64,000 nt of DNA from Phycisphaerales bacterium (GTDB lineage: Bacteria; Planctomycetota; Phycisphaerae; Phycisphaerales; SM1A02): the NCBI GenBank assembly GCA_029268515.1, contig JAQWNP010000006.1:587333-651332 (forward strand), in the 5' to 3' direction. How positions within the stretch are numbered: position 1 is the first letter of the stretch; each line of letters starts with the position of its first letter. Position numbers and translations under genes: made by a program. The notes below the pieces were generated by a model. That model was not told where the DNA came from and did no database searches. It worked only from the letters and a program-made list of their open reading frames with translations. This document shows, in pieces, positions 24,608 to 34,340 of this stretch.

Positions 24608-25558
24608 ATGGCTCGGCCGAAACTCAGCATTATTGGCGCAGGAAATGTTGGTGCATCATGTGCCCATTGGGCAGCAGTTAAAGAACTCGGTGATATTGTC
24701 CTCGTGGATATTCCCGACAAGGAAGGTGTGGCCAAAGCCAAGTGCTTAGATCTCTTTTGTGCGAGCCCCATTGAGGGTTTCGACTGTCAGATGACTGGCA
24801 CCTCAGACTATTCCGAGACCGCTGATTCGGATGTGGTCATTATCACGGCCGGATTACCACGCAAGCCGGGCATGAGTCGCGATGATCTCATTGCAACCAA
24901 TGTAAAAATTGTGTCTGAAGTTTCTGAGAAGGTTGCTGAGTTCTCGCCTAACGCAGCATTAATCGTGGTCTCCAACCCACTCGATGCCATGGTTTACACG
25001 GCGTGGAAAGCGACTGGTTTCCCAACAAGTAAGATCATGGGCCAGGCAGGTTGTTTAGATGTTGCTCGCTTCCGAGCCTTCTTGGCAATGGAACTGGATA
25101 TATCAGTTGAAGACATTCAAGCACTCTTGCTTGGTGGGCACGGCGATGACATGGTGCCCCTGCCACGCTTTACTTCCGTTCACGGCATTCCTATTACACA
25201 GTTATTGCCCGAAGATCGGATCAACGCCTGTGTTGAAAGAGCAAAGGTTGGCGGTGGCGAGATCGTCAAGTTGATGGGCACCAGTGCCTACTACGCTCCA
25301 GCTAGTGGCTCAGTACAGATGGCTGAAGCCATTATTAAGGATAAGCGACGCATTCTGCCGTGCGCGGCCTTCTGTGATCATCAGTACGGTGTCGGCGGTT
25401 ACTTTGTCGGTGTACCTGCAGTGCTGGGTAAACATGGTGTCGAGCAAATTATTGAGATTGACATGGATGCTTCTGAGCGTGCATTGATGGACGATTCAGT
25501 ATCACATGTTAAAGACCTTGTCTCGACCGTCACAGAAGCGTTCCCGGAACTGGTGTGA
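24608..25558 (+). CDS. mdh: Malate dehydrogenase
   Basis: 316 aa, of the LDH-like MDH branch. The Rossmann motif IIGAGNVGASCA is at the N-terminus, with an Asp at the end of strand 2 (VDIPD), which favours NAD. The substrate loop AGLPRKPGMSR has Arg85, the residue that selects malate over lactate, and Arg91. The catalytic pair is Asp151 and His178 (GGHGDDMVP). It interconverts malate and oxaloacetate in the TCA cycle. CAGGAGAA lies before the ATG. An in-frame ORF from inside the 3' end runs into the next gene, but the two are separate. Confidence 0.95.
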   Translation: MARPKLSIIGAGNVGASCAHWAAVKELGDIVLVDIPDKEGVAKAKCLDLFCASPIEGFDCQMTGTSDYSETADSDVVIITAGLPRKPGMSRDDLIATNVKIVSEVSEKVAEFSPNAALIVVSNPLDAMVYTAWKATGFPTSKIMGQAGCLDVARFRAFLAMELDISVEDIQALLLGGHGDDMVPLPRFTSVHGIPITQLLPEDRINACVERAKVGGGEIVKLMGTSAYYAPASGSVQMAEAIIKDKRRILPCAAFCDHQYGVGGYFVGVPAVLGKHGVEQIIEIDMDASERALMDDSVSHVKDLVSTVTEAFPELV

Positions 25559-25589
25559 TCCTTTTATTCATCCAAAAAAGGATTGCGTA

Positions 25590-26156
25590 ATGAAGCTCTA
25601 TACCAAGACGGGTGATGATGGTTCAACCGGCCTTTTCGGCGCTGGTCGCGTCGGAAAAGATGATCTTCGTGTCAGTGCTTACGGTACAGTCGATGAGCTT
25701 AATGCCTCTTTGGGTGTGGCACTCACGCTGGTGAGCGACACCGACCCTGCAGCTAGCTTGCGACCAACTCTTGTGGCCATCCAAAGTCGACTATTTGATC
25801 TTGGTGCTGATCTTGCAACGCCGCTGAACTCGGCGCATGAAGATAAAGTTGCTCGTATCAATGAAGCACATATTCAATGGCTAGAGAGCCAGATTGATGG
25901 CATCGATAGTGACAACGAACCCATGCAGAATTTTGTGATGCCCGGGGGTACGAAGTTGGCAGCCTCTCTCCATCTCTCCCGCACAATTGCTCGGCGCGCG
26001 GAGCGTCTGGTTGTGGCACTTCAACGGCAGGATTCCATTAATCCACTTACACTTATTTATCTGAACCGTGCCAGTGACTTGCTTTTTGCAATGGCTCGGG
26101 CTGCGAATCGGCTGCAGTGTGTTCCCGATGTGCCCTGGCTACCAGGTGGTAGCTAA
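25590..26156 (+). CDS. pduO: PduO-type cob(I)alamin adenosyltransferase
   Basis: 188 aa from the ATG at 25590, with AAGGA eight bases upstream. The frame continues back into mdh but without support. The ATP-binding N-terminus MKLYTKTGDDGSTGLFGAGR is diagnostic for PduO-type enzymes, followed by RVSAYGTVDELNASLG. The C-terminal helical bundle has LSRTIARRAERLVV and LIYLNRASDLLFAMAR, the conserved active-site helices. The enzyme transfers adenosyl from ATP to cob(I)alamin to make adenosylcobalamin. It implies a B12-dependent mutase or similar elsewhere in the genome. Confidence 0.94.
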   Translation: MKLYTKTGDDGSTGLFGAGRVGKDDLRVSAYGTVDELNASLGVALTLVSDTDPAASLRPTLVAIQSRLFDLGADLATPLNSAHEDKVARINEAHIQWLESQIDGIDSDNEPMQNFVMPGGTKLAASLHLSRTIARRAERLVVALQRQDSINPLTLIYLNRASDLLFAMARAANRLQCVPDVPWLPGGS

Positions 26157-26250
26157 ACTGGATTTTGAAGGGCATTTGAGTCAAGTCGGATTTATCAGAT
26201 TGGGAATCAGGTATCACTTGTATTCCCACAAATTGTCTTAGGAGAATGAC

Positions 26251-27264
26251 ATGGCTATTCGAGTTGCCATTAACGGATTTGGTCGCATTGGACGTCTCTT
26301 TTATCGTAGTGCAATGCGACATGGTGGAATTCATGTTGTAGCGGTAAACGATCTCGTACCACCTGAGAGTCTTCAATACATGCTTGTCCACGACACCATG
26401 CATGGCCGATTCGAGTTGCCAGTTGATATGACGAGCAAAGGCTTCTCTTGCAATGGCCAAGAGACACTTTGTTTAAGCGAGCGAGAGCCCAATAAGCTTC
26501 CATGGAAGGAACTTGAGGTTGACTATGTTTTAGAATCTACAGGGCTATTCACTCGTGGTGAAATGGCACAACTACATATCGAGGCCGGTGCTCGCCGTGT
26601 GTTGCTTTCAGCACCAACAAAAACGCCTGATATTGTGCCGACCTTTGTTTATAAAGTGAACCACGAGGCGTACAACCCTCGCAAGGACACGGTTATTTCG
26701 AATGCGTCCTGCACAACCAATTGCTTGGCGCCAGTAGCGAAGGTTATTCATGAGACATTTGGACTGGCAGAAGGGCTCATGACAACCTGCCATTCAGTTA
26801 CCGCAACCCAACCGACGCAAGATGGCCCCTCTCATAAAGATCTTCGCGGGGGTCGCAATGGTTACATGAATATCATTCCAGCCTCGACTGGCGCTGCCAA
26901 GGCCGTGGCGATCTGCTTGCCAGAACTACAGGGCCGTTTAACAGGAATGTCATTGCGTGTGCCAACAGCAGATGTATCAGTGGTTGACCTGACCTTTAAG
27001 ACAGAACAGGCCACAAGTCTGGCAGACATTAATGCCGCTATGAAGGCCGCATCTCTGGGAGCGATGGAAGGCGTGCTTGGTTATACCGAAGAACCAGTTG
27101 CGTCCAGCGACTTTGTGGGTGATACAAGAAGTAGCATCTTTGACGCAACCGCTGGCATTGAACTCAATGATCGCTTCTTTAAGATTCTTAGTTGGTACGA
27201 CAACGAGGTTGGTTATGCCACTCGATGTGTCGACATGTGTTGCATGATGGCAGCTTTAGACTAG
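26251..27264 (+). CDS. gap: Glyceraldehyde-3-phosphate dehydrogenase (type I)
   Basis: 337 aa. [13 protein letters not shown] opens the NAD-binding domain, with Asp34 in VNDL favouring NAD. The active site [12 protein letters not shown] has Cys154, and the partner His181 is in [17 protein letters not shown]. The usual Tyr after HS is Val here. The C-terminal [12 protein letters not shown] is conserved. It converts glyceraldehyde 3-phosphate to 1,3-bisphosphoglycerate. AGGAGA precedes the ATG. It lies in the plus-strand run with mdh and pduO, 94 bases after the latter, so it may have its own promoter. Confidence 0.96.
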   Translation: MAIRVAINGFGRIGRLFYRSAMRHGGIHVVAVNDLVPPESLQYMLVHDTMHGRFELPVDMTSKGFSCNGQETLCLSEREPNKLPWKELEVDYVLESTGLFTRGEMAQLHIEAGARRVLLSAPTKTPDIVPTFVYKVNHEAYNPRKDTVISNASCTTNCLAPVAKVIHETFGLAEGLMTTCHSVTATQPTQDGPSHKDLRGGRNGYMNIIPASTGAAKAVAICLPELQGRLTGMSLRVPTADVSVVDLTFKTEQATSLADINAAMKAASLGAMEGVLGYTEEPVASSDFVGDTRSSIFDATAGIELNDRFFKILSWYDNEVGYATRCVDMCCMMAALD

Positions 27265-27291
27265 CGTCCAGAGAGCGATCGCTCAGTGTGA

Positions 27292-28404
27292 TCAAAGATT
27301 CACAGGCATGATGACATAGGTGAATTCATTGCCAGTGCGAAGTACGCCAGGCTTGTTGGGTGCTTTGAGCTCAACTATGACCTGATCGGTGTCCACAACA
27401 CGTAGTGCATCAGTGATGAAGCTCGGGTTAAACCCAATTTCAACTGGATCGCCTTCGTAAGCGATGGTGTTTAGCTGGACCTCCGCCTCACCCATTTCTG
27501 GTGCACGGCTACGAAGAGTGAGTGTGTCGCCTTCGAAATGCAATCGCACGCCACGAGATTCTTCGTTAGTGAGAAGTGCCGCACGTTTAATCGCGCTGAA
27601 TAACAATGATTTATCAAACGTGACCCGCTTATCTTGCTCTTTCGGAATGACATCTTCGTATGGTGGGAATGAGCCTTCCACGAGGTTACTCGTGAGCGTT
27701 GCAAATGATTCTTCGGCACCAATGCCAAAGATCACCTGACTCTCTTCAAGTGAAATTCGAATAATGGTGCCCTTTTCGGAGCCGACTAGCTTATTCAGTA
27801 AGGTTAGGGCCTTGCTCGGTACAATGCACTGTTGTTGACCACTGTCTCCATCACATTGACCGCGAGCAATAGCTAAGCGGCGGCCATCTGTAGCCACAAG
27901 TTTAAGTTTTCCACCTTCGCGGTCAAAGAGTACGCCGTTGATGGCGTAACGACTATGTTCATTTGCAGCCGCAAAGATTGTGCGTGTAATCAGTGTCCGC
28001 AGTGACGCCCCATCAATCTGACAGTCGACTTTTTCAGCATCGAAGTTACGGACCTCAGGCGCCTCTTTGGGGTCTAAGCCAAACACCTTAAAATGCGAAT
28101 CGCTGCCACGGATATGCATGGTGTTGCCATCGGTCTCAATCGTAATTGTGGGATCTTCACTGGCCCGGACAATCTGAGCCAGTTTGTCAGCGGGTACGAG
28201 CGCTTCTCCAGGCTCATCGATTTGTACGTCATCCAGGCTCAGCCGTAGTCCAACTTCCAGATCTGTGGCAGCCAAGCAAAGGCGGCCATCGGCTGCGGCA
28301 AGTTTCATGCAATGTAGAACTGGCTGTGGCGTTCGAGTGGCCACAACGCTGCCAACCAGGGCCACAGCATCTTCCAGAGCAGTGCGATCACAGATGACCT
28401 TCAT
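27292..28404 (-). CDS. dnaN: DNA polymerase III beta subunit (sliding clamp)
   Basis: 370 aa, normal. Three repeated clamp domains are recognisable: MKVICDRTALEDAVALVG, then the second with FAAANEHSRYAINGVLF and ATDGRRLAIARG, then the third with FPPYEDVIPKE and a C-terminal YVIMPVNL. The clamp tethers polymerase III and repair enzymes to DNA through a hydrophobic pocket in domains 2 and 3. It is not next to dnaA, gyrB or recF, so the classic dnaA-dnaN origin cluster is not present here. It is convergent with gap and divergent from tkt. Confidence 0.97.
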   Translation of the reverse strand: MKVICDRTALEDAVALVGSVVATRTPQPVLHCMKLAAADGRLCLAATDLEVGLRLSLDDVQIDEPGEALVPADKLAQIVRASEDPTITIETDGNTMHIRGSDSHFKVFGLDPKEAPEVRNFDAEKVDCQIDGASLRTLITRTIFAAANEHSRYAINGVLFDREGGKLKLVATDGRRLAIARGQCDGDSGQQQCIVPSKALTLLNKLVGSEKGTIIRISLEESQVIFGIGAEESFATLTSNLVEGSFPPYEDVIPKEQDKRVTFDKSLLFSAIKRAALLTNEESRGVRLHFEGDTLTLRSRAPEMGEAEVQLNTIAYEGDPVEIGFNPSFITDALRVVDTDQVIVELKAPNKPGVLRTGNEFTYVIMPVNL

Positions 28405-28649
28405 TTTGGATTCGTCCTCATATTCTAAGTCTTCTCAATAATGTCAGAGTCTACCACGCCCAGCCTCTAAAGCGGAGCCAGGATGGCAGTCGGGTGCTCA
28501 TGAAGATCTAGATTGTGAACACTTTTTCCGAGGTTCCTGGGATGCAGGGGCGTTCTAGGCCATTGCAGGGGCTGGGGGTTCCTGGGATACTTCAGGCTTC
28601 GGATTGAATCCACCTGCATGTAGGCCCGCGTTGCTATTGAGAGGTTGCT

Positions 28650-30614
28650 ATGTCCTTTAAAACCGCTGTTGATTCCAAAGCCATTGAGCTCAATCACCTT
28701 GTTCTGGACATGTGCAGTGAAGCGGGAAGTGGTCATCCCACATCAGCGCTTAGCTTGGGCCACATTGTGACCACACTGCTCTATCACTCAATGCGATGGC
28801 TGCCAGACCATCCACGTTACCCAACGTCAGATCGGTTGGTACTTTCAGAAGGGCATGCAGTGCCCATTGTGTATGCCGCCTATGCGGATCTCGAGGGCGT
28901 TGTTGGTCGTGAGGGTGAGCATAAGAACCTCAACACCAATGATCTTTCAACATTAAGAGAAGCCAGCTCGCTACTTGATGGACACCCCAATCCAATGGAA
29001 GGGTTCCCCTTCTTTGATGCGGCGACCGGATCTTTGGGGCAAGGCCTTTCGGTTGCAGCTGGTCTTGGCCTGGCTGCAGCAGGTGATGACTTAGACAAGA
29101 AAATCTATTGCTTGATTGGCGATGGCGAGTCACGGGAAGGTCAGATTTGGGAAGCACTCGATTTTATTATTGACCACAACCTGACAAATGTACTACCAAT
29201 CTTTAATTGCAATGGTTACGGCCAAGCAGATGCAGTCAGTGATCAGCAATCTGCCGAGACGATGCAGAAGAAGCTCGAGGCTTTTGGTTGGGATGCAATC
29301 ATCCTTGATGGACATGATGCCGATCAGATTCGTGATGCGATCGAAAAATTCCGTGATCAAAATGCAGATGCTGCCCCGGTTGCAGTGGTGGCACAAACGA
29401 TCAAGGGCTGGGGCATTCCATCTATCCAGGGGCAAGGTTGGCATGGCAAACCAGCTTCTGGCGAAGCATTGGCTCAGGCCCATCAAGAGTTGAATGCCAC
29501 GGCTCAAGAACTCGCGACCTCAGATGCGATGGATGAGCTCAGGATTTACCCACCAACAGAATGGTCAGAGTCGGCCACCCCAGAAAAGAAAGCGATGACC
29601 CTTGACCAGGCATTCGCAGCCTTTGATATGCAAAAAATCAAACGTGGTGGTCGTTTGGCCACGCGAAAGGCTTATGGACTGGCGCTGCGTTGCCTGGGCC
29701 AGGTCAACCCAAATGTGTTTGCACTCGATGCAGATGTTTCTAACTCAACGTTTGCCAATGGATTTGCAGATGACGAAGCGTTGTCAAGCCGTTTTGTTGA
29801 ATGCAAAATTGCAGAGCAGAACATGATCTCTGTTGGCGCTGGTTTGTCGGCCGCGGGCAAGATTCCATTCTGTTCGACCTTTGCAAAGTTTCTAACTCGT
29901 GCATATGACCAGATTGAAATGGGCCTCTACTCTGGAGCGCAGCTCAAGATCGTCGGAAGTCATGCAGGCATCTCTCTCGCCGCTGATGGTCCAAGCCAGA
30001 TGTCACTGCCAGACATTGCTTGGTTCCGAAGCCTATCCCGCGCCAAGAATCATCAAGGGAATCCCGGCTGCTATGTCCTTCAGCCAGCTGATGCATATGC
30101 AGCTTATGCGCTCACTATGGAAATGGCTGATTACGACGGTTTGTGTTACATGCGGACTCATCGGCCCGACGTTGAGTTCATCTATGATGAGAATACGAAG
30201 TTTGATCTTGGAGGCTTCGAAGTTCTTACGCACGGCCGTGATCTGTTGATTGCTTCAGCTGGATACATGGTCCATGAATGCAATAAAGCCATTGATAGAC
30301 TCGATAAACTTGGCATTGATGCCACGCTTGTTGATATGTATTCGCTTCCCTTTGATGAAGAATCGCTACTTGATTTAGCAAACGACAACGGCGGTATGGT
30401 CATCACGGTGGAGGACAACTTTGGTGCTAGCATGGGATCAGCTATTGCTGATGCTTGCACTGAAAGCGGTGATGCCTTCACGATTCAGCAGATGTATGTG
30501 AAGCGTATTCCGAAGTCAGCACGTAGCGAGGACTCTATTCTTGGGCTTTGTGGTCTTGATGCAGTACAGATTGCTCAGTCGGCGGCAAGCATGCTCGGGG
30601 TTGTTGCCTCATAG
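28650..30614 (+). CDS. tkt: Transketolase
   Basis: 654 aa, the full length of the homodimeric type. The N-terminal SEAGSGHPTSALSLG carries the conserved His29. The TPP site is GDGESREGQIWEAL with NCNGYGQ downstream (usually D-x-N). The PYR domain begins ATRKAYGLAL and has the catalytic Glu in AEQNMISVGAGLSAAGK. It moves two-carbon units between sugars in the pentose phosphate pathway. GAGAGG lies a few bases before the ATG. A 245-base gap with no gene separates it from divergent dnaN. Confidence 0.95.
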   Translation: MSFKTAVDSKAIELNHLVLDMCSEAGSGHPTSALSLGHIVTTLLYHSMRWLPDHPRYPTSDRLVLSEGHAVPIVYAAYADLEGVVGREGEHKNLNTNDLSTLREASSLLDGHPNPMEGFPFFDAATGSLGQGLSVAAGLGLAAAGDDLDKKIYCLIGDGESREGQIWEALDFIIDHNLTNVLPIFNCNGYGQADAVSDQQSAETMQKKLEAFGWDAIILDGHDADQIRDAIEKFRDQNADAAPVAVVAQTIKGWGIPSIQGQGWHGKPASGEALAQAHQELNATAQELATSDAMDELRIYPPTEWSESATPEKKAMTLDQAFAAFDMQKIKRGGRLATRKAYGLALRCLGQVNPNVFALDADVSNSTFANGFADDEALSSRFVECKIAEQNMISVGAGLSAAGKIPFCSTFAKFLTRAYDQIEMGLYSGAQLKIVGSHAGISLAADGPSQMSLPDIAWFRSLSRAKNHQGNPGCYVLQPADAYAAYALTMEMADYDGLCYMRTHRPDVEFIYDENTKFDLGGFEVLTHGRDLLIASAGYMVHECNKAIDRLDKLGIDATLVDMYSLPFDEESLLDLANDNGGMVITVEDNFGASMGSAIADACTESGDAFTIQQMYVKRIPKSARSEDSILGLCGLDAVQIAQSAASMLGVVAS

Positions 30615-30621
30615 AAGAGAC

Positions 30622-31143
30622 TCAGCCGGCGGCTTCTTCAGGACCACCATCGCCACCAGATCGACGGCCCATTTGTTGGTCTAGGTGAAACAGGCCTGCC
30701 GGATCGGAAGCGATACGCTTTGCAAACGCAAGGTTCTCTCGAGCAGACTTTTCTTCAAGTACCTGCTCCTGAATAAACCAGTCAAAGGCTGTCCGAATGG
30801 CCATTGACTGTTCATCTTCTGCCATCTTGCAGACCTTATGAATATGCGCAGAGACGCCCTGCTCGCTCTTAAGAGCATTTTCAAAGACGTCAATCAGGTT
30901 GCTAAATTCAATACTGGGCGCGGACAATGGCTCAAATTGCACATCAAGATCCCAGTCGTTCATCCAGTGGTAGATCTTCATTCCATGAACATGCTCTTCT
31001 TCAGCTTGCATTTCAAGCCATGATGAGATGCCAGGCAGATCTTGTCGTTCACACCAGGCAGCCATGCCAAGGTATTTATAGAACGCCATGAATTCCATTT
31101 GAATTTGTTTATTAAGCGTGCCGACCAGTGTCTTCGAGGGCAT
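30622..31143 (-). CDS. Non-haem ferritin
   Basis: 173 aa from the ATG at 31143, which has AAGGAA at a 6-base spacing. The frame is open 12 codons upstream. The four-helix ferritin fold is clear: LNKQIQMEFMAFYKYLGMAA gives the first ferroxidase Glu, EMQAEEEHVHGMKI the Glu-Glu-x-x-His set, and FIQEQVLEEKSAREN the last. Iron is stored as a mineral inside a 24-mer. The C-terminal ~20 residues are Gly/Arg/Glu-rich. Divergent from nfo, with a shared upstream region of 128 bases. Confidence 0.93.
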   Translation of the reverse strand: MPSKTLVGTLNKQIQMEFMAFYKYLGMAAWCERQDLPGISSWLEMQAEEEHVHGMKIYHWMNDWDLDVQFEPLSAPSIEFSNLIDVFENALKSEQGVSAHIHKVCKMAEDEQSMAIRTAFDWFIQEQVLEEKSARENLAFAKRIASDPAGLFHLDQQMGRRSGGDGGPEEAAG

Positions 31144-31271
31144 TGGTGTTCCTTTCAATGACACTTTTATCATAGGCACATAGGCCTTGGCCTGCTCAAT
31201 AAGTTGGACTTCGCACAGTCGTCGCGTTCGGGTGTGCTGTTCTGTTGGTGGTGGGCTACAATCCCGGCCCC

Positions 31272-32207
31272 ATGCTTGGATCTCATCTCTCTATTGCTGG
31301 TGGTATGCACCTAGCGCTCGAGGCCGCCGTCGGACTAAAGCTCGAGTGCCTTCAGGTCTTTACAAAGAATCAAAGGCAGTGGCGCGTTAAGCCACTCGAA
31401 GACACAGCTGTTAATCAGTGGAAGAATCAACTTAAGCAAATGAAATGGCTTAGCTCTGGCGGTTGTACGCGGGTTGTCAGCCACAACAGTTACTTAATAA
31501 ACCTTGCCTCCCCTGATCCAACAAACTGGCGTCGTGCGGTTGCCTTACAGCGTGTCGAAATGGAACGGTGTGAATCACTCTTGATTCCTTTTCTTGTGGC
31601 TCATCCAGGCGCGCATCTGGGCGAGAGTTTGGCGCCTGGAAAACCACATCAACTTGGTAGAAAACCAAACAAAGACGAGCAAGCTGGACTCAAGCGAATC
31701 GTCCGCGCACTCGACCAATTACACAAAGAGCTCCCTGGTTATCAGGTACGAACGTGCCTTGAAACCACCGTTGGATCTGGCACAAATTTGGGTTACGATT
31801 TTGGGCATTTGGCTTGGATTCGCAGTGAGGTGAAAGAACCTGATCGTTTGGGTTTTTGTTTCGATACCTGCCACGTTACGGCAGCCGGCTATGACATGAG
31901 TACTGATTCCAAAGCCAAGGCGGTGCTTCAAGAGTTTGATGCTGGCCCAGGATTAGATCATCTTTTGGTCGCGCATCTCAATGACTCGATTGGATCCATT
32001 GGGTCACGTAAAGACCGCCACGCTCATATTGGCGACGGTACATGTGGTGAATCAGCTTTTCGGGTCATTTTGCAGCATCCTCACCTCAAGGCCCGCCCGA
32101 TGATCCTCGAAACACCAAAAGGTGACACACCGAAGGGCACTGCATGGGATACGATCAACATTCGTCGACTAAGACGACTGTCGGCAAGCACCCCTAAAAG
32201 CCGATAA
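31272..32207 (+). CDS. nfo: Endonuclease IV (AP endonuclease)
   Basis: 311 aa from the ATG at 31272 (MLGSHLSIAGGM, the usual family start). A GTG nine codons upstream is also in frame. The TIM-barrel zinc motifs are all present: QVFTKNQRQW, AHPGAHLGE, CLETTVGSG, FDTCHVTAAGYDM, then HLNDS and DRHAHIGDGTCGESAFR, and LETPKGD. It cuts the backbone 5' of abasic sites in base excision repair. The 37-base gap before its start and divergence from ferritin could reflect shared oxidative-stress control, which is inference. Confidence 0.95.
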   Translation: MLGSHLSIAGGMHLALEAAVGLKLECLQVFTKNQRQWRVKPLEDTAVNQWKNQLKQMKWLSSGGCTRVVSHNSYLINLASPDPTNWRRAVALQRVEMERCESLLIPFLVAHPGAHLGESLAPGKPHQLGRKPNKDEQAGLKRIVRALDQLHKELPGYQVRTCLETTVGSGTNLGYDFGHLAWIRSEVKEPDRLGFCFDTCHVTAAGYDMSTDSKAKAVLQEFDAGPGLDHLLVAHLNDSIGSIGSRKDRHAHIGDGTCGESAFRVILQHPHLKARPMILETPKGDTPKGTAWDTINIRRLRRLSASTPKSR

Positions 32208-32282
32208 GACCCATCAAGAGGCCCCGTTCTTACCTTCTTCCATTCGCTCTGGCATCAAATGACGACTGAGCATTGAGTAACT

Positions 32283-33281
32283 ATGAAACAGACTCTAAGT
32301 CTACTTTTGATTGCTTCCATGGCTCTATTGCTTTGTTCTTGCGATCTCCTGAAACCCTTGACCAATACTTCATTGGTCCAAACAACGCCATCGAGTGAAG
32401 AGCAACTTGCTTTACTTGATCAGGCCGACGAGGCATCAGCCACCGGAAATTACAACGAGGCACTTCAGCTTTTCCATCAAGTGTTGCAACAGAATCCGAG
32501 TGCAACTGAGGCTTATATTGGGATTGGCGATGTCTACCTCGATCAACAGGACTATGTAAAGGCCGAGCCGGTTTTTGCAAGGGCAGCTCGCCTCGAACCA
32601 GATAATTTTTCAGCGCAATATGGACACGGCGTTGCACTGCAGATGCTTGATCGACTTGTTGATGCTGTCCGCGCATTTCATAGAGCGTTGACCATTAATC
32701 CTTCATCACCAGAGGCCAATCTCCAACTGGGCACGGTGTATCTGCAACAACGCGATTCAAAAAGTGCATTGAACTTCCTCGCCCGAGCCGTGGAATTGGA
32801 TCCGAGTTCAGGGCCTGCTCATCTCAATTATGCAGCAGCACTACAAGAGCTTGGTTCACCAGAGAGAGCGATCGAACAGTATCGAGCAGCGGCAGAATTG
32901 ATGGAGCCGAGTCCAGAGTTATTGATGAATTTGGTGACCCTACTCGCGGAAGAAAAAAGGTATCGCGAAGCAGTCAATGCAGCTCAAACACTGGTGCGGC
33001 TTGATCCCACTGCAGTGACCTATGAGCGACTTGGATGGGCGTACTTCCGACTTGGGGAATATCAGAATTCTGAGATGGCCTATCAAGAGGCAGTCACCCT
33101 AGATCCTAGTAATTACAAAGCGCTCAATGGCGTTGGTGTGAATTCGTTGAATCATTGGCTCCGCACCGATCGCATCAGTCATGAGGCCTTTCTCAAGGCC
33201 CAGGAGGCCTTCAGGAAGTCACTCCGGGTCAACAAGAATCAGCCGAAGGTTGTACAGCTCATGATGAAGTACGGTCTCTAG
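32283..33281 (+). CDS. TPR-repeat lipoprotein
   Basis: 332 aa. The signal MKQTLSLLLIASMALLLCSC ends in a lipobox with the lipid Cys at 18 or 20. About seven TPR units follow between 45 and 325, for example NYNEALQLFHQVLQQNPSAT, DYVKAEPVFARAARLEPDN and EYQNSEMAYQEAVTLDPSN. TPR lipoproteins often scaffold envelope complexes (a PilF/Pilotin-like or pilus role is one option). No assembly partner is nearby. The ribosome site is weak. Confidence 0.85.
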   Translation: MKQTLSLLLIASMALLLCSCDLLKPLTNTSLVQTTPSSEEQLALLDQADEASATGNYNEALQLFHQVLQQNPSATEAYIGIGDVYLDQQDYVKAEPVFARAARLEPDNFSAQYGHGVALQMLDRLVDAVRAFHRALTINPSSPEANLQLGTVYLQQRDSKSALNFLARAVELDPSSGPAHLNYAAALQELGSPERAIEQYRAAAELMEPSPELLMNLVTLLAEEKRYREAVNAAQTLVRLDPTAVTYERLGWAYFRLGEYQNSEMAYQEAVTLDPSNYKALNGVGVNSLNHWLRTDRISHEAFLKAQEAFRKSLRVNKNQPKVVQLMMKYGL

Positions 33282-33324
33282 TCTCTCAGCAGACCCAGCG
33301 ACACGATCGTATGATGCGTCAACT

Positions 33325-33693
33325 ATGCCGGAATCATCACTTCTAGAGACATTTTCGAATCCCGCGCAACAGGCTTATGTGATTGAGCACGTTTCCGACG
33401 AGTTCACGTCGGTTTGTCCTATGACCGGCCATCCTGACTTTGCATCAGTCATCTTGCGTTACAGCCCAGGCAAGACCTGTGTCGAACTCAAGAGTCTTAA
33501 ACTCTATTACCAGTCCTTCCGGAATGAGGGTATCTACTACGAAGCGGTGACCAATTTGATCAGAGATGATCTGACCAAGTTAATGAATCCAACATGGCTT
33601 CAGCTCATAACGCAATGGCGGGGCCGCGGTGGTATTCGTTCCTGCATCACAGCAACGACTGGTGATGTGCCTGAGGCGTGGCAGCGTGACTAG
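33325..33693 (+). CDS. queF: NADPH-dependent 7-cyano-7-deazaguanine reductase, type I
   Basis: 122 aa, the size of unimodular YkvM-type QueF. The catalytic motif EFTSVCPMTGHPDF has Cys31 (thioimide former) and Asp38. The QueF signature KSLKLYYQSFRNEGIYYE follows, and it ends with GRGGIRSCI. It reduces preQ0 to preQ1 in queuosine synthesis for tRNA. The rdgB gene begins inside its last codons (GTG at 33686), so the two are translationally coupled. Other queuosine genes are not in the window. Confidence 0.95.
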   Translation: MPESSLLETFSNPAQQAYVIEHVSDEFTSVCPMTGHPDFASVILRYSPGKTCVELKSLKLYYQSFRNEGIYYEAVTNLIRDDLTKLMNPTWLQLITQWRGRGGIRSCITATTGDVPEAWQRD

Positions 33694-34330
33694 TCCAGTT
33701 GTTGAATTGCTATTAGCAACCTCGAATCCCCATAAGGTTAAAGAAGCAACTGCCATACTTGAGCCCTTGGGAATTAAGATCCTCGAGCTTAGTGGTATTG
33801 ATGCAGCGCTGCCTGAGCCAGTTGAAGATCAAGACACATTTGCTGGCAATGCAAGAATCAAAGCAATTTATTACGCACAGCAAACTGGTCGCCCTTGTCT
33901 CGCTGATGACTCGGGCCTTGAAGTTGATGTGCTTAATGGTCGTCCAGGCGTCTACTCTGCAAGGTATGCAGGCATTGGAGAGACACGCCAGGAGCGTGAT
34001 GAAGCGAATAATCAAAAACTCATCGGAGAGATCGTGGCACTTCAGCAACCAAGCCCATCAGCTCGGTTTGTTTGTTGTCTCTGCCTGGCACAACCAGATG
34101 GTCGCGTCATTGCTGAGACAAGGGGTCATTTTGAGGGTGTTCTCACCACAACACCGAAGGGCGACAACGGATTTGGTTACGATCCACTGCTTTATTTACC
34201 CGATGTTGATTGCACCAGTGCCCAATTAGAGGCTGAAGTAAAAAACAATCGTTCACACCGTGGTCAAGCGCTGCGTCTTCTGGCCCAGCAGTTGCCTTCT
34301 CTTATCGCATCAGAATTGCTCAGTAGCTAA
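33686..34330 (+). CDS. rdgB: Non-canonical purine NTP pyrophosphatase (RdgB/HAM1)
   Basis: 214 aa from the GTG at 33686, which overlaps the queF stop. The upstream frame in queF is a shadow. LLLATSNPHKVKEA opens the nucleotide-binding site. DTFAGNARIKA, then LADDSGLEVDVLNGRPGVYS and the C-terminal GDNGFGYDPL and NNRSHRGQA are all diagnostic. It hydrolyses ITP, dITP and XTP to monophosphates, keeping deaminated purines out of DNA and RNA. The typical 195-200 aa core has a slightly long C-terminus here. Confidence 0.94.
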   Translation: MTSPVVELLLATSNPHKVKEATAILEPLGIKILELSGIDAALPEPVEDQDTFAGNARIKAIYYAQQTGRPCLADDSGLEVDVLNGRPGVYSARYAGIGETRQERDEANNQKLIGEIVALQQPSPSARFVCCLCLAQPDGRVIAETRGHFEGVLTTTPKGDNGFGYDPLLYLPDVDCTSAQLEAEVKNNRSHRGQALRLLAQQLPSLIASELLSS

Positions 34331-34340
34331 GGGATTAAGA

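Noticed and set aside
27273..27284. Perfect 12-base palindrome GAGCGATCGCTC between gap and dnaN
   Set aside because: It contains GCGATCGC, known as a common oligomer in some bacteria. There is no loop or T-run, so a terminator is not supported, and one copy cannot be linked to a function.
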